A stretch of DNA of 64,000 nucleotides, taken from contig JALFIM010000039.1 in NCBI GenBank assembly GCA_022775985.1, positions 1 through 64,000 of the forward strand. Direction: 5' to 3'. Each line of letters opens with the position of its first letter. The first letter of the stretch is position 1. Of the stretch, positions 9,436 to 19,139 are shown one piece after another. The notes beneath the pieces were generated by a model. The model had not been told where the DNA came from, did not search any database, and saw only the letters and a list, made by a program, of their open reading frames with translations. The stretch comes from Prevotella sp. GTDB taxonomy: Bacteria; Bacteroidota; Bacteroidia; Bacteroidales; Bacteroidaceae. The translations under genes and the position numbers were made by a program.

Positions 9436-9645
9436 AGGCGGCACACGAGTGCCGTCATAACGATAAACAACAAATTAACAACGGGTCACGGACTGCCATA
9501 CGGCCGTGTCTCCTATGGCTAAGTCATCAAGTAGTCAGGCAACGATGCCAACATCACGGCCGAGCATACTTGCAACATACAGCACGAGAGACAACGACAA
9601 AACGTGGCAAGCACGAATTCTACGGCCCGACTAAAAACATTTTTT

Positions 9646-10497
9646 ATGTATAGTGTCAACGAACTCGAAGACCGTCTGATAGACCTCGCATTCGCAGAGG
9701 ACATCGGTGACGGCGACCACACGACATTGTGTTGCATCCCTGAGGACGCTATGGGCAAGTCGCACTTGCTCATCAAGGAAGACGGCATACTGGCCGGAGT
9801 AGAAGTAGCGAAGCGAGTGTTCGCACGTTTCGACCCCACCATGCAGGTGGAAGTACTCATCAACGACGGCACACGGGTGAAGAAAGGCGACATCGCCATG
9901 ATTGTCACGGGCAAAGTGCGCTCACTGCTCCAGACAGAGAGGCTCATGCTCAACATCATGCAGCGCATGAGCGGCATCGCCACCATGACAAACCGCTATG
10001 TAGAACGCCTCAAAGGCACCAAGACACACGTCCTCGACACCCGCAAGACCACACCGGGAATGAGAATGCTGGAGAAACAGGCCGTGAAGATAGGCGGCGG
10101 CATGAACCACCGCATCGGCCTCTTCGATATGATACTCCTGAAGGACAACCATGTAGACTTCGCAGGAGGCATACGCAATGCCATAACGCGTTGCCACGAA
10201 TATCTGAAGGAGAAAGGACTCGACCTGAAGATAGAGATAGAGGTGAGAAACTTCGATGAGCTGAACCAAGTGCTCGAGTGCGGCGGCGTGAACAGGATAA
10301 TGCTCGACAACTTCAGCACCGACGACACCAAGAAAGCAGTGGAGATAATCGGCGGCAAGTACGAGACTGAGTCAAGCGGCGGCATCACCTACGACACGAT
10401 ACGCAGCTATGCAGAATGCGGTGTAGACTTCATATCAGTAGGAGCCTTGACACATTCTGTCAAAGGTCTTGACATGAGCTTCAAGGCCTGCGACTGA
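9646..10497 (+). CDS. nadC: Nicotinate-nucleotide diphosphorylase (carboxylating)
   Basis: EDIGDGDHTT, DTRKTTPGMRMLEKQAVKIGGGMNHRIGLFDMILLKDNH. Confidence 0.95.
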   Translation: MYSVNELEDRLIDLAFAEDIGDGDHTTLCCIPEDAMGKSHLLIKEDGILAGVEVAKRVFARFDPTMQVEVLINDGTRVKKGDIAMIVTGKVRSLLQTERLMLNIMQRMSGIATMTNRYVERLKGTKTHVLDTRKTTPGMRMLEKQAVKIGGGMNHRIGLFDMILLKDNHVDFAGGIRNAITRCHEYLKEKGLDLKIEIEVRNFDELNQVLECGGVNRIMLDNFSTDDTKKAVEIIGGKYETESSGGITYDTIRSYAECGVDFISVGALTHSVKGLDMSFKACD

Positions 10498-10565
10498 GCA
10501 AGCGTTCCAAGAACGACGAGAGGCGGAAACGCCCCGACATCTTTTCAGAACAATCATTCAACACA

Positions 10566-12221
10566 ATGAATATCACCAAGAACATTATCGCGGCGGCTCT
10601 AATAGCTGCCGCTTCTTTTAGCACCTCTGACACAGAGGCCTGCACCAACTTCATAGTAGGCAAGAAAGCCAGTGCCGACGGCTCCGTGATATGCACATAC
10701 AATGCCGACGACTACGGTATGTTCCAATGGCTGTGCCACTACCCTGCCGCCAGACACGCCAAGGGAGAGATGCGCAAGATATACGACTGGGACACGCAAC
10801 AGTACCACGGCGAGATACCCGAGGCCGCTGAGACTTACAACGTCATAGGCAACATCAACGAGTATCAGCTCACCATAGCCGAGACCACATACGGAGGACG
10901 CGAGGAGATGGTAGACACCACGGGCATCATGGACTACGGCTCGCTCATATACGTAGCCTTGCAGCGCAGCAAGACAGCCCGTGAGGCCATATCAGTGATG
11001 ACTTCCTTAGTGGAGCGTTACGGCTACTGCTCTGAGGGAGAGACCTTCACCATCTGCGACCCCAATGAGGCTTGGATTATGGAGATGATGGGCATGGGCC
11101 CAGGTTCGCACAGTGCTGTGTGGGTGGCCATGCGCATTCCCGACAATGCAATATGCGCACACGCCAACCAAAGCCGCATAGGCAAATTCAACATGAAGGA
11201 CAAGCAGAACGTCATCTACTCGCGAAACGTCATCAAGTACGCACGCAAGATGGGATGGTACAAGGGCAAGGACGAGGACTTCTCATGGAAGAACACCTAC
11301 GCTGCACCCGACTTCAGCGGCCGTCGTTTCTGCGACGCACGCGTGTGGAGCTTCTTCAGGCATTTCGACAACTCTTTCGACAAGTACCTCCCGTGGGCTC
11401 TCGGCGAGGATCCCAATGCCGAGGACATGCCGCTCTGGATTGTACCAAACCGCAAACTCAGCGTACAGGACGTGGAGGCATGCATGCGTGACCACTACGA
11501 GGGCACCGCCCTCGACATAGCCAACCGCAAGATAGCCGGCGGTATATGGAATATGCCCTATCAGCCGACACCCCTTACATACAAGGTCGGCGACAAGACA
11601 TATTTCAACGAGCGTCCCACGAGCACACAGCAGACCGGATTCACGTTTGTATCGCAGATGCGCTCATGGCTCCCGAGGGAAATAGGCGGCGTACTGTGGT
11701 TCGGCAACGACGACCCCAACATGGTGGCCTACACTCCCGTGTACTGCTGCAGCACCCGGCAGCCCGAATGCTACAACACCCCTGGAGCAGACGCACTGAA
11801 CTTCTCCATGAACAATGCCTTCTGGGTGTGCAACTGGGTCAGCAACATGGTATATCCACGATACAGCCAGATGTTCCCCTCGCTCAAGGCCGTACGCGAC
11901 AGTCTTGAGAACAGCTATTTCGTAGAACAGGCCAAGGTGGAGGCCAAGGCCGCCGACATGCTGAGGTCTGACCGCAACGCCACCGTGAAGTATCTCAACG
12001 ACTACTCCATAGAGAAAGCGCAGCAGATGCTCACGCGCTGGCAGTCGCTCGCTACCTACCTCATCGTGAAATTCAACGACATGGCTGTGAAGCCCGAGGA
12101 GAATGGAGCATTCAAGCGGACAAAGACAGGACTTGGGGCACCTGTACAACGCCCCGGCTATCCCGAGGACTACGCACGCAAGATGATAGAACTCACCGGC
12201 GACAAATACCGAGTGAAGTAG
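10566..12221 (+). CDS. C69-family dipeptidase (secreted)
   Basis: Signal peptide then ACTNFIVGKKASADGSVICTYNADDY N-terminal nucleophile Cys motif. Confidence 0.88.
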   Translation: MNITKNIIAAALIAAASFSTSDTEACTNFIVGKKASADGSVICTYNADDYGMFQWLCHYPAARHAKGEMRKIYDWDTQQYHGEIPEAAETYNVIGNINEYQLTIAETTYGGREEMVDTTGIMDYGSLIYVALQRSKTAREAISVMTSLVERYGYCSEGETFTICDPNEAWIMEMMGMGPGSHSAVWVAMRIPDNAICAHANQSRIGKFNMKDKQNVIYSRNVIKYARKMGWYKGKDEDFSWKNTYAAPDFSGRRFCDARVWSFFRHFDNSFDKYLPWALGEDPNAEDMPLWIVPNRKLSVQDVEACMRDHYEGTALDIANRKIAGGIWNMPYQPTPLTYKVGDKTYFNERPTSTQQTGFTFVSQMRSWLPREIGGVLWFGNDDPNMVAYTPVYCCSTRQPECYNTPGADALNFSMNNAFWVCNWVSNMVYPRYSQMFPSLKAVRDSLENSYFVEQAKVEAKAADMLRSDRNATVKYLNDYSIEKAQQMLTRWQSLATYLIVKFNDMAVKPEENGAFKRTKTGLGAPVQRPGYPEDYARKMIELTGDKYRVK

Positions 12222-12248
12222 CATCCTGCCTCACACATTATATATATA

Positions 12249-12290
12249 AGGGCATACGGCTGTGGACATCCGCATACGTATGCCCTTTTT
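12249..12290 (+). terminator. Intrinsic terminator
   Basis: GGGCATACG...CGTATGCCC followed by TTTTT. Confidence 0.8.
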
Positions 12291-12395
12291 GTTTACTCAC
12301 ACATACCGCCACGTGCGCCGTATATACGTTCATAAAGGCACTGCTTGCAATTAGTTTAATTATATTTCCGACTTAATATCAGTCTATTAAAAAGT

Positions 12396-12416
12396 TTTTT
12401 GTAAAAATTACAAAAA
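12396..12416. promoter_or_regulatory. Perfect palindromic operator candidate upstream of Fur/PerR-family gene
   Basis: TTTTTGTAA AAA TTACAAAAA, immediately upstream of the -33 TTG at 12421. Confidence 0.6.
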
Positions 12417-12420
12417 TAAT

Positions 12421-12451
12421 TTGGTCGTTTCGGGAATTGTTGTTACCTTTG
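12421..12451 (+). promoter_or_regulatory. Bacteroidota-type promoter for Fur/PerR-family gene
   Basis: TTG (12421-12423), 20-bp spacer, TACCTTTG (12444-12451). Confidence 0.7.
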
Positions 12452-12484
12452 CATTATAATCAAAACAAACAAGGAAAGAGAGCG

Positions 12485-12913
12485 ATGATAACGAATGACG
12501 CATACCATAGACTTGCAGCTTGCGAGCTACGCCCGTCGATGCAGCGGCTTGCCATTATGGACTACCTCCTTACCCACGCCACTCATCCTACGATAGACGA
12601 CATCCATAAGGACTTGAGCAAGAAGATGCCGCACCTGAGCAAGACCACACTCTACAACACACTGAGGTCACTCGCGAAAGGCAACGCGGCACAGATGCTC
12701 ACCATCGATGACCACCGCGTATGCTATGACGGCGACATCCGCCCACACGTACACTTCATGTGCGAGCGGTGCGGCAGGGTTATAGACCTCTTTGATGTCC
12801 CGGCACCCGACAAGTCGCTTATCAGTGACATCGACGGCAACATCGTGACCGATGCCCAACTCTACTACAAGGGCATCTGCACAGAATGCCAGAAGTCGGA
12901 AGAGCACGCCTGA
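12485..12913 (+). CDS. Fur-family transcriptional regulator (PerR-like by context)
   Basis: HTH region LSKTTLYNTLRSL; HVHFMCERCG and CTEC structural Zn motifs. Confidence 0.88.
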   Translation: MITNDAYHRLAACELRPSMQRLAIMDYLLTHATHPTIDDIHKDLSKKMPHLSKTTLYNTLRSLAKGNAAQMLTIDDHRVCYDGDIRPHVHFMCERCGRVIDLFDVPAPDKSLISDIDGNIVTDAQLYYKGICTECQKSEEHA

Positions 12914-12962
12914 CAAAAGATACAACTAACATTTATACAATAACATTCTAAAAAAAAGCATT

Positions 12963-13526
12963 ATGAAGAAGAAATTTATTTGCACCGTATGTGGATACAT
13001 CTATGAAGGAACAGAAGCCCCCGAGTCTTGCCCCATCTGCCACGCTCCCAAGAGCAAGTTCAAGGAGATGGCCGATGACGGCGGCGCACCAGCCTTCGCT
13101 ACCGTACACACCCTCGGCGCCGCTCACGACGAGAACGCCAACGAGGAGATGCTCAAAGACCTCAAGGACCACTTCAACGGAGAGTGCGGAGAGGTAGGCA
13201 TGTATCTCGCTATGAGCCGTCAGGCCGACCGCGAGGGCTATCCTGAGATTGCGGAAGCATTCAAGCGTTACGCATTCGAGGAGGCTGAGCACGCCAGCAA
13301 GTTCGCAGAGCTGCTCGGCGAGGTGCTCAAAGACACCAAGAGCAACCTGGAGGCACGCATCGCTGCCGAGAAGGGCGCATGCGAGGACAAGTTCCGCATA
13401 GCCAAGAACGCCAAGGCTGCCGGCATGGACGCCACACACGACACCGTACATGAGATGGCAAAGGACGAGGCTCGTCACTGCGCCGGCTTCATGGGCCTGT
13501 ACAAGAGATATTTCGGTGATAAGTAA
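12963..13526 (+). CDS. rbr: Rubrerythrin with N-terminal rubredoxin domain
   Basis: [23 protein letters not shown] rubredoxin motif then ferritin-like EExxH helices. Confidence 0.93.
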   Translation: MKKKFICTVCGYIYEGTEAPESCPICHAPKSKFKEMADDGGAPAFATVHTLGAAHDENANEEMLKDLKDHFNGECGEVGMYLAMSRQADREGYPEIAEAFKRYAFEEAEHASKFAELLGEVLKDTKSNLEARIAAEKGACEDKFRIAKNAKAAGMDATHDTVHEMAKDEARHCAGFMGLYKRYFGDK

Positions 13527-13562
13527 TATCACGGAATAGGCATTTAGATTTCACCACACTAC

Positions 13563-13600
13563 GACGGCGTGAGGAGCACAAGCATCCCACGCCGTCTGTG
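13563..13600 (+). terminator. Stem-loop downstream of rubrerythrin
   Basis: GACGGCGTG...CACGCCGTC inverted repeat; weak T-tract. Confidence 0.4.
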
Positions 13601-13626
13601 CGTCTTGGCAGCACCTGCGTAAATAT

Positions 13627-13732
13627 TTGATATACAACACGTTGCAAAACGGCCCATTTTAGGTTGCGAAATGGGCCGTTTTACACTCCAAAATGGGCCA
13701 TTTCGCAGCCTGAAACGGCCCATTTCGCAAAA
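13627..13732 (+). repeat. GGGCC-core intergenic repeat element, copy B
   Basis: TTTGATATACAACACGTTGCAAAACGGCCCATTTTAGG / TTGCGAAATGGGCCGTTTTACAC / TCCAAAATGGGCCATTTCGCAG / CCTGAAACGGCCCATTTCGCAA. Confidence 0.88.
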
Positions 13733-13923
13733 CCACTCGGCCAGTACCGTAGTCTTACACATAAGCATCACAAACCACGAAAAGCAATACACACGTATAG
13801 CCAGTGGTGTAAAAACATTACAATTTGACAGGCAAAAGCCCACAAAACGATAAAATTCCTACAATACTACCGTCACAAACCCAAAAACTACTACCCAAAA
13901 TGCCTATTATAAAAGAAAATTAT

Positions 13924-13931
13924 TATCTTTG
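13924..13931 (+). promoter_or_regulatory. -7 promoter box upstream of hisH; leader repeat begins at its last base
   Basis: TATCTTTG matching TAnnTTTG; no clear -33 TTG. Confidence 0.5.
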
Positions 13932-13996
13932 CATAGAATAAGCTACGGCTCAGCAATCGGAGCAAGCTCCATTGCACTCGCACTTGCATTATTCTT
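13931..13996 (+). repeat. Structured leader element, tandem copy 1
   Basis: GCATAGAATAAGCTACGGCTCAGCAATCGGAGCAAGCTCCATTGCACTCGCACTTGCATTATTCTT; outer stem AGAATAA/TTATTCT, inner hairpin GCAATcGGAGC-AA-GCTCCATTGC. Confidence 0.85.
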
Positions 13997-14062
13997 GCAT
14001 AGAATAAGCTACGGCTCAGCAATCGGAGCAAGCTCCATTGCACTCGCACTTGCATTATTCTT
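13997..14062 (+). repeat. Structured leader element, tandem copy 2 (66-bp period, near identical to copy 1)
   Basis: Exact repeat of 13931-13996. Confidence 0.9.
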
Positions 14063-14116
14063 CATAGAATAAGCTGCGACATGGCAGACGCGCTTTAGGG
14101 CCGCTACACTATTCTC
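14063..14116 (+). repeat. Third, divergent stem-loop unit of the hisH leader array
   Basis: Shares CATAGAATAAGCT and the closing TATTCT (14110-14115) with copies 1-2; interior unrelated. Confidence 0.5.
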
Positions 14117-14147
14117 ACATATTTATAACGAACGACTGCATAAGGGA

Positions 14148-14738
14148 ATGGATATCGCAATAGTAAAATACAACGCCGGCAACATCTACTCAGTAGAGAA
14201 CGCGCTACGAAGGCTCGGAGCCATCCCTGTGCTCACCGATAATCCCGAGACCCTCATGTCGGCAGACCACGTGCTGTTCCCAGGACAAGGCGAGGCCGGA
14301 CACACCATGAGGTACCTCCGTGAGCACAACCTCGACACCCTTATACGTGACTTGCGCCAACCCGTACTGGGCATCTGCATAGGCCAGCAACTGCTATGCC
14401 GACATTCGGAGGAGGGCGACACCGACTGCATAGGCATATTCCCCGTAGACGTAAAGCGTTTCAAGCCCACCAGCCACGACGAGAAGGTGCCCGCTATGGG
14501 ATGGAACACCATTGCCGACCTGAAGTCGCCGCTGTTCAAGGGCATCACCGATGACGACTTCGTATATTTCGTACACAGCTATTACGTGCCGGTATGCAGC
14601 CTCACAGCCGCCACTGCCGACTACATAACTCCATACAGCGCCGCACTGCACAAGGACAACTTCTATGCCACGCAGTTTCACCCTGAGAAAAGCGGAGCCG
14701 TGGGAGAGCGTATAATTAAAAACTTCCTGGATATATGA
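14148..14738 (+). CDS. hisH: Imidazole glycerol phosphate synthase subunit HisH
   Basis: LFPGQGEAG, PVLGICIGQQLL nucleophile Cys, TQFHPEKSG. Confidence 0.95.
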   Translation: MDIAIVKYNAGNIYSVENALRRLGAIPVLTDNPETLMSADHVLFPGQGEAGHTMRYLREHNLDTLIRDLRQPVLGICIGQQLLCRHSEEGDTDCIGIFPVDVKRFKPTSHDEKVPAMGWNTIADLKSPLFKGITDDDFVYFVHSYYVPVCSLTAATADYITPYSAALHKDNFYATQFHPEKSGAVGERIIKNFLDI

Positions 14739-15454
14739 TAGAGCTGATTCCTGCCATTGACATCATCGACGGCAAATGCGTGCGCCTCACCAAGGGCGAC
14801 TACACACAGCAGACGACATACAGCGACTCTCCCGCCGATGTGGCGAGAAGATTCGAGGACATGGGGTTCAAGCGGCTGCACGTCGTAGACCTCGATGGTG
14901 CCAAGTCGAGACACATAGTCAACAAGAAGTGTCTCAACGACATATCGCGCCTCACCAGTCTGGAGATAGACTTCGGTGGCGGCCTCAAGACCGACGACGA
15001 CATACAGACAGCGTTTGACAACGGCGCGTCCATGGTGACGGTTGGCAGCGTGGCTATAAGTGCCCCCGACCTGTTTGCCAAATGGATTGGCACCTTCGGA
15101 GCTGACAAGATAATACTCGGAGCAGACACGCGCGACGGCAAGGTGTCTATAAACGGATGGAAGGAAGATTCAGCTACCGACATCTTCGACATGCTCGACA
15201 CATACGTGTCTATGGGCATCAGCAAGGTGCTGTGTACCGACATCTCTAAAGACGGCACCATGCAGGGCCCTGCCATAAGCCTCTACGAGGAGATTATGCG
15301 GAGGCACCCGTCACTGCACCTGATAGCGAGCGGCGGCGTGTCTGGCAACGACGACATCATGAACCTCGACAGGAGCGGCATACCTGCGGTAGTGTTCGGC
15401 AAGGCGTTCTACGAAGGACGTATTGACATAGACAAACTCAGAGAAAATGTATAG
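14735..15454 (+). CDS. hisA: Phosphoribosylformimino-5-aminoimidazole carboxamide ribotide isomerase
   Basis: [21 protein letters not shown], (beta-alpha)8 repeats, overlaps hisH. Confidence 0.96.
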   Translation: MIELIPAIDIIDGKCVRLTKGDYTQQTTYSDSPADVARRFEDMGFKRLHVVDLDGAKSRHIVNKKCLNDISRLTSLEIDFGGGLKTDDDIQTAFDNGASMVTVGSVAISAPDLFAKWIGTFGADKIILGADTRDGKVSINGWKEDSATDIFDMLDTYVSMGISKVLCTDISKDGTMQGPAISLYEEIMRRHPSLHLIASGGVSGNDDIMNLDRSGIPAVVFGKAFYEGRIDIDKLRENV

Positions 15455-16217
15455 AGGACTGGCAAAACGGATTATACCGTGTCTTGACGTGAAGGACGGC
15501 GAGACCGTGAAAGGCACCAACTTCGTGCAGCTGCGCAGTGCCGGCGACCCTGTGGAGCTGGGCAAGGCATACAGCGACGCAGGTGCCGATGAGCTGGTGT
15601 TTCTCGACATAACGGCTACGTTTGAGGGACGCAAGACATTCACCGACATGGTGAGCCGCGTGGCACGGGAGATAAACATCCCCTTCACCGTGGGCGGAGG
15701 CATCAACTCCATAGCCGACGTGGAACGGCTGCTGCATGCCGGTGCCGACAAGGTGAGCGTCAACTCCGCTGCTATCATCAACCCGGGCCTCATCAGTGAG
15801 ATAACGTCAAAGTTCGGGTCGCAGGTATGCGTCTGCGCGATAGACGCACGCCACGACAGCGACGGATGGCACTGCTACATAAAGGGCGGACGTGAGCGCG
15901 TGGAGCTCTCGCTGTTTGACTGGGCTAAGGAGGTGGCCGACCGTGGCGCGGGCGAGATACTGTTCACAAGCATGGACCATGACGGCGTGAAGCACGGCTA
16001 TGCCAACGAGGCCCTCGCCCGACTCAGCGACATGCTCCACATACCTGTGATAGCAAGCGGCGGCGCCGGCAGCATGGCCGACTTCAAGGATGCGTTCACC
16101 ATAGGCAAGGCCGATGCCGCACTGGCCGCAAGCGTGTTCCACTTCGGGCAGATAGCCATACCTGAACTGAAGCGGTATCTCGCCGATGAGGGCATCAAGG
16201 TGCGCATACAGCACTGA
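15447..16217 (+). CDS. hisF: Imidazole glycerol phosphate synthase subunit HisF
   Basis: [43 protein letters not shown]. Confidence 0.97.
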   Translation: MYRGLAKRIIPCLDVKDGETVKGTNFVQLRSAGDPVELGKAYSDAGADELVFLDITATFEGRKTFTDMVSRVAREINIPFTVGGGINSIADVERLLHAGADKVSVNSAAIINPGLISEITSKFGSQVCVCAIDARHDSDGWHCYIKGGRERVELSLFDWAKEVADRGAGEILFTSMDHDGVKHGYANEALARLSDMLHIPVIASGGAGSMADFKDAFTIGKADAALAASVFHFGQIAIPELKRYLADEGIKVRIQH

Positions 16218-16271
16218 CGGCCACAGCCATATAATAATAAGACAACTAAAAGATATAATATACATACAATC

Positions 16272-16886
16272 ATGCAAATCGACTTTGACAAAATGGGCGG
16301 ACTCGTTCCTGCCATCATACAGGATGCCGATACCAAGAATGTGCTCATGCTTGGCTTTATGAACGAGGAGGCATACAATAAGACAGTAGACACGGGAAAA
16401 GTCACGTTCTGGAGCCGCAGCCGCAACTGCCTGTGGACGAAAGGCGAGACTTCGGGCAACTTCCTTGAGCTCGTGAGCATCAAGAACGACTGCGACAACG
16501 ACACCCTGCTTGTGAAAGTCCACCCCACGGGGCCCACATGTCACAAGGGTACGGACACTTGCTGGGGCGAGACCAATGAGGCCAATCCCCTGCTGTTCCT
16601 CACTGAGCTGCAAGACTTCATCAACAAGCGCCACGAGGAGATGCCCGAGGGCTCATACACCACGAGCCTCTTCAAGGACGGACTCAACCGCATGGCGCAG
16701 AAGGTGGGCGAGGAAGCACTGGAGGCTGTCATCGAGGCGACCAACGGTACGGACGAGCGTCTCATATACGAGGCTTCGGACATGTTCTATCATCTGATAG
16801 TGCTCCTCACAAGCAAGGGCCTCCGCATAGAGGACATCGCCAAGGAACTGCAAGTAAGACACCGCCCCAACTGGCACAAACATTGA
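16272..16886 (+). CDS. hisIE: Bifunctional phosphoribosyl-AMP cyclohydrolase / phosphoribosyl-ATP pyrophosphatase
   Basis: TFWSRSRNCLWTKGETSGN plus C-terminal QKVGEEALEAVIEA HisE domain. Confidence 0.95.
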   Translation: MQIDFDKMGGLVPAIIQDADTKNVLMLGFMNEEAYNKTVDTGKVTFWSRSRNCLWTKGETSGNFLELVSIKNDCDNDTLLVKVHPTGPTCHKGTDTCWGETNEANPLLFLTELQDFINKRHEEMPEGSYTTSLFKDGLNRMAQKVGEEALEAVIEATNGTDERLIYEASDMFYHLIVLLTSKGLRIEDIAKELQVRHRPNWHKH

Positions 16887-17608
16887 CCGCAATGCTCATA
16901 AGCTACAACAAAGTGAACGTGTATCAGGGTGAGGAGCTTATCCTGAAAGACGTAGACCTCAACATAGACGAGGGCGAATTCGTATATATAATAGGTGTGG
17001 TGGGCTCTGGCAAGAGCTCACTGCTGAAAACCATGTACTGCGAGCTCGACGTGTTCAAGGACGAGGCAGAGAAGGCAGAGGTGCTCGGACGCGACCTCAT
17101 AAACATCAAGCGCAAGGACATCCCTGCCCTGCGGCGCGAGATGGGCATCATATTCCAGGACTTCAAACTGCTCCACGACCGCAATGTGTACAAGAATCTG
17201 GAGTTCGTACTCAAGTCCACTGGCTGGAAGAAGAGCAGCGACATAGAGGCACGCATCGACGAAGTGCTCGCCAAGGTGGGCATGGAGGGCAAGAAAGACA
17301 AGTGCCCTCATGAGCTGTCGGGAGGCGAGCAGCAGCGCATAGCCATAGCGAGGGCCCTGCTCAACCATCCCAAGATAGTGATAGCCGATGAGCCTACGGG
17401 CAACCTCGACCCCGTGACGGCCGACAAGATAGTGTCGCTCCTCCACTCCATCACGGCATCTGGCACCACCGTCATAATGTCTACACACAACCTGCCCATG
17501 CTCAACAAGTACCCGGGCACGGTGTACAGGTGCGCCGACGGGGAACTGTTTGCATGCGACGGCAAGCCTGCGACAGGCACCGACGGCAGTGGCAGCAAGG
17601 CAGAATAA
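16883..17608 (+). CDS. ftsE: Cell division ATP-binding protein FtsE
   Basis: ABC ATPase with VGSGKSSLLK Walker A, LSGGEQQRIAIARALLNHPKIVIADEPTGNLDP. Confidence 0.85.
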   Translation: MTAMLISYNKVNVYQGEELILKDVDLNIDEGEFVYIIGVVGSGKSSLLKTMYCELDVFKDEAEKAEVLGRDLINIKRKDIPALRREMGIIFQDFKLLHDRNVYKNLEFVLKSTGWKKSSDIEARIDEVLAKVGMEGKKDKCPHELSGGEQQRIAIARALLNHPKIVIADEPTGNLDPVTADKIVSLLHSITASGTTVIMSTHNLPMLNKYPGTVYRCADGELFACDGKPATGTDGSGSKAE

Positions 17609-17649
17609 GGCAAAACAATAGTCGTAAACAATATAACAGCACATATTAT

Positions 17650-18966
17650 ATGAAAGTAATGAAATTCGGAGGCACCTCCGTGGGCTCACCAGAGCGCATC
17701 AAAGGCGTGGCCTCATTGATAACAGAATCGGGAGAGCCGACATTCGTTGTATTGTCAGCAATGTCGGGAACTACGAACTCTCTTGTAGAGATTTCAAACT
17801 ATTTATATAAGAAGAATCCCGACGGAGCCAACGAGGTGATAAACAACCTGGAGAAGAAATACATGCAACACGTGGACGAACTGTTCACCACCGATGAGTA
17901 CAAGCAGAAAACGAGAGACTTCCTCATCAGCGAGTTCGGCTACCTGCGCTCCTTCACCAAGGACATCTTCACCAGCTTCGAGGAGAAGAGCATCGTGGCA
18001 CAGGGTGAGATTATGAGCACCAACATGATGGTAAACTACCTTGAGGAGCAGGGGGTGAAAGCCATTCTCCTGTCGGCATTCGACTTCATGCGCACCGACA
18101 AGAACGCCGAGCCCGATGCTCAGTACATCAAGGAGAAGCTCACCGCCATAATGAACGACAACGAGGGCTACCAGATCTACCTCACACAGGGATTCATCTG
18201 CCGCAACGCATACGGCGAGGTAGACAACCTCCAGCGTGGCGGAAGCGACTTCACGGCATCACTCATCGGAGTGGCCGTCAACGCGTCGGAGATACAGATA
18301 TGGACTGATATCGACGGCATGCACAACAACGACCCGCGCATCGTTGACAACACCGATGCCATAAGGCAACTCAACTTCGAGGAGGCCGCCGAGCTCGCTT
18401 ACTTCGGTGCCAAGATTCTTCACCCCACATGCGTTCAGCCTGCCAAGTATGCCGGCATACCTGTACGGCTGAAAAACACCATGGATCCGAAAGCCGAAGG
18501 CACCATCATAGACAACGTGCTCATCAAGGGCAAGATAAAGGCCGTGGCAGCCAAGGACAACATCACGGCGATAAAGATAAAGTCGAGCCGCATGCTCCTC
18601 GCTACTGGGTTCCTGCGCAAGGTGTTCGAGATATTCGAGACATACCAGACACCCATCGACATGATTGCCACGAGCGAGGTGGGCGTGTCTATGAGCATCG
18701 ACAACGTGGAGCATCTCAACGACATCGTGGACGAGCTCAAGAAGTACGGCACCGTGACCGTAGACTCAGACATGTGCATAGTATGCGTAGTCGGCGACCT
18801 CGACTGGAGCAACCTCGGCTTCGAGACCCTCGTGCTCGACGCCATGCGCAACATCCCTGTACGCATGATTTCGTACGGAGGCTCCAACTACAACATATCG
18901 TTCCTCATCAAGGAGGCTGACAAGAAGCAAGCCCTTCAAAACCTCAGCAAGCAGCTATTCGACTGA
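17650..18966 (+). CDS. lysC: Aspartate kinase
   Basis: MKVMKFGGTSVGSPERIKGV, GGSDFTASLIG, two ACT-like regions. Confidence 0.95.
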   Translation: MKVMKFGGTSVGSPERIKGVASLITESGEPTFVVLSAMSGTTNSLVEISNYLYKKNPDGANEVINNLEKKYMQHVDELFTTDEYKQKTRDFLISEFGYLRSFTKDIFTSFEEKSIVAQGEIMSTNMMVNYLEEQGVKAILLSAFDFMRTDKNAEPDAQYIKEKLTAIMNDNEGYQIYLTQGFICRNAYGEVDNLQRGGSDFTASLIGVAVNASEIQIWTDIDGMHNNDPRIVDNTDAIRQLNFEEAAELAYFGAKILHPTCVQPAKYAGIPVRLKNTMDPKAEGTIIDNVLIKGKIKAVAAKDNITAIKIKSSRMLLATGFLRKVFEIFETYQTPIDMIATSEVGVSMSIDNVEHLNDIVDELKKYGTVTVDSDMCIVCVVGDLDWSNLGFETLVLDAMRNIPVRMISYGGSNYNISFLIKEADKKQALQNLSKQLFD

Positions 18967-19085
18967 CAAGCACCTGATGTCTCATGCCAGTAAGCACGTC
19001 TCTGACGGTGCCCGGCGGCATGACGACAGGCAGAGGCATTGTCACCTGACCACGACATCACTCACAGCGATAACGAAAACGGCCC

Positions 19086-19114
19086 GTCCTGCATGCCTCA
19101 TCGGCATGCAGGAC
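19086..19114 (+). other. Perfect 12-bp stem hairpin between lysC and lysA
   Basis: GTCCTGCATGCC tcatc GGCATGCAGGAC, flanked by GGCC...GGCC. Confidence 0.7.
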
Positions 19115-19139
19115 TTGGCCATCTAAAAACATTTACAAG

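Noticed and set aside
13931-14062. CRISPR array
   Set aside because: Only two complete tandem units with no spacers and no cas genes; units are structured and promoter-linked
17530-17649. Upstream extension of the aspartate kinase ORF
   Set aside because: Extension overlaps ftsE and lacks family similarity; the ATG at 17650 gives the canonical MKVMKFGGTSVG start
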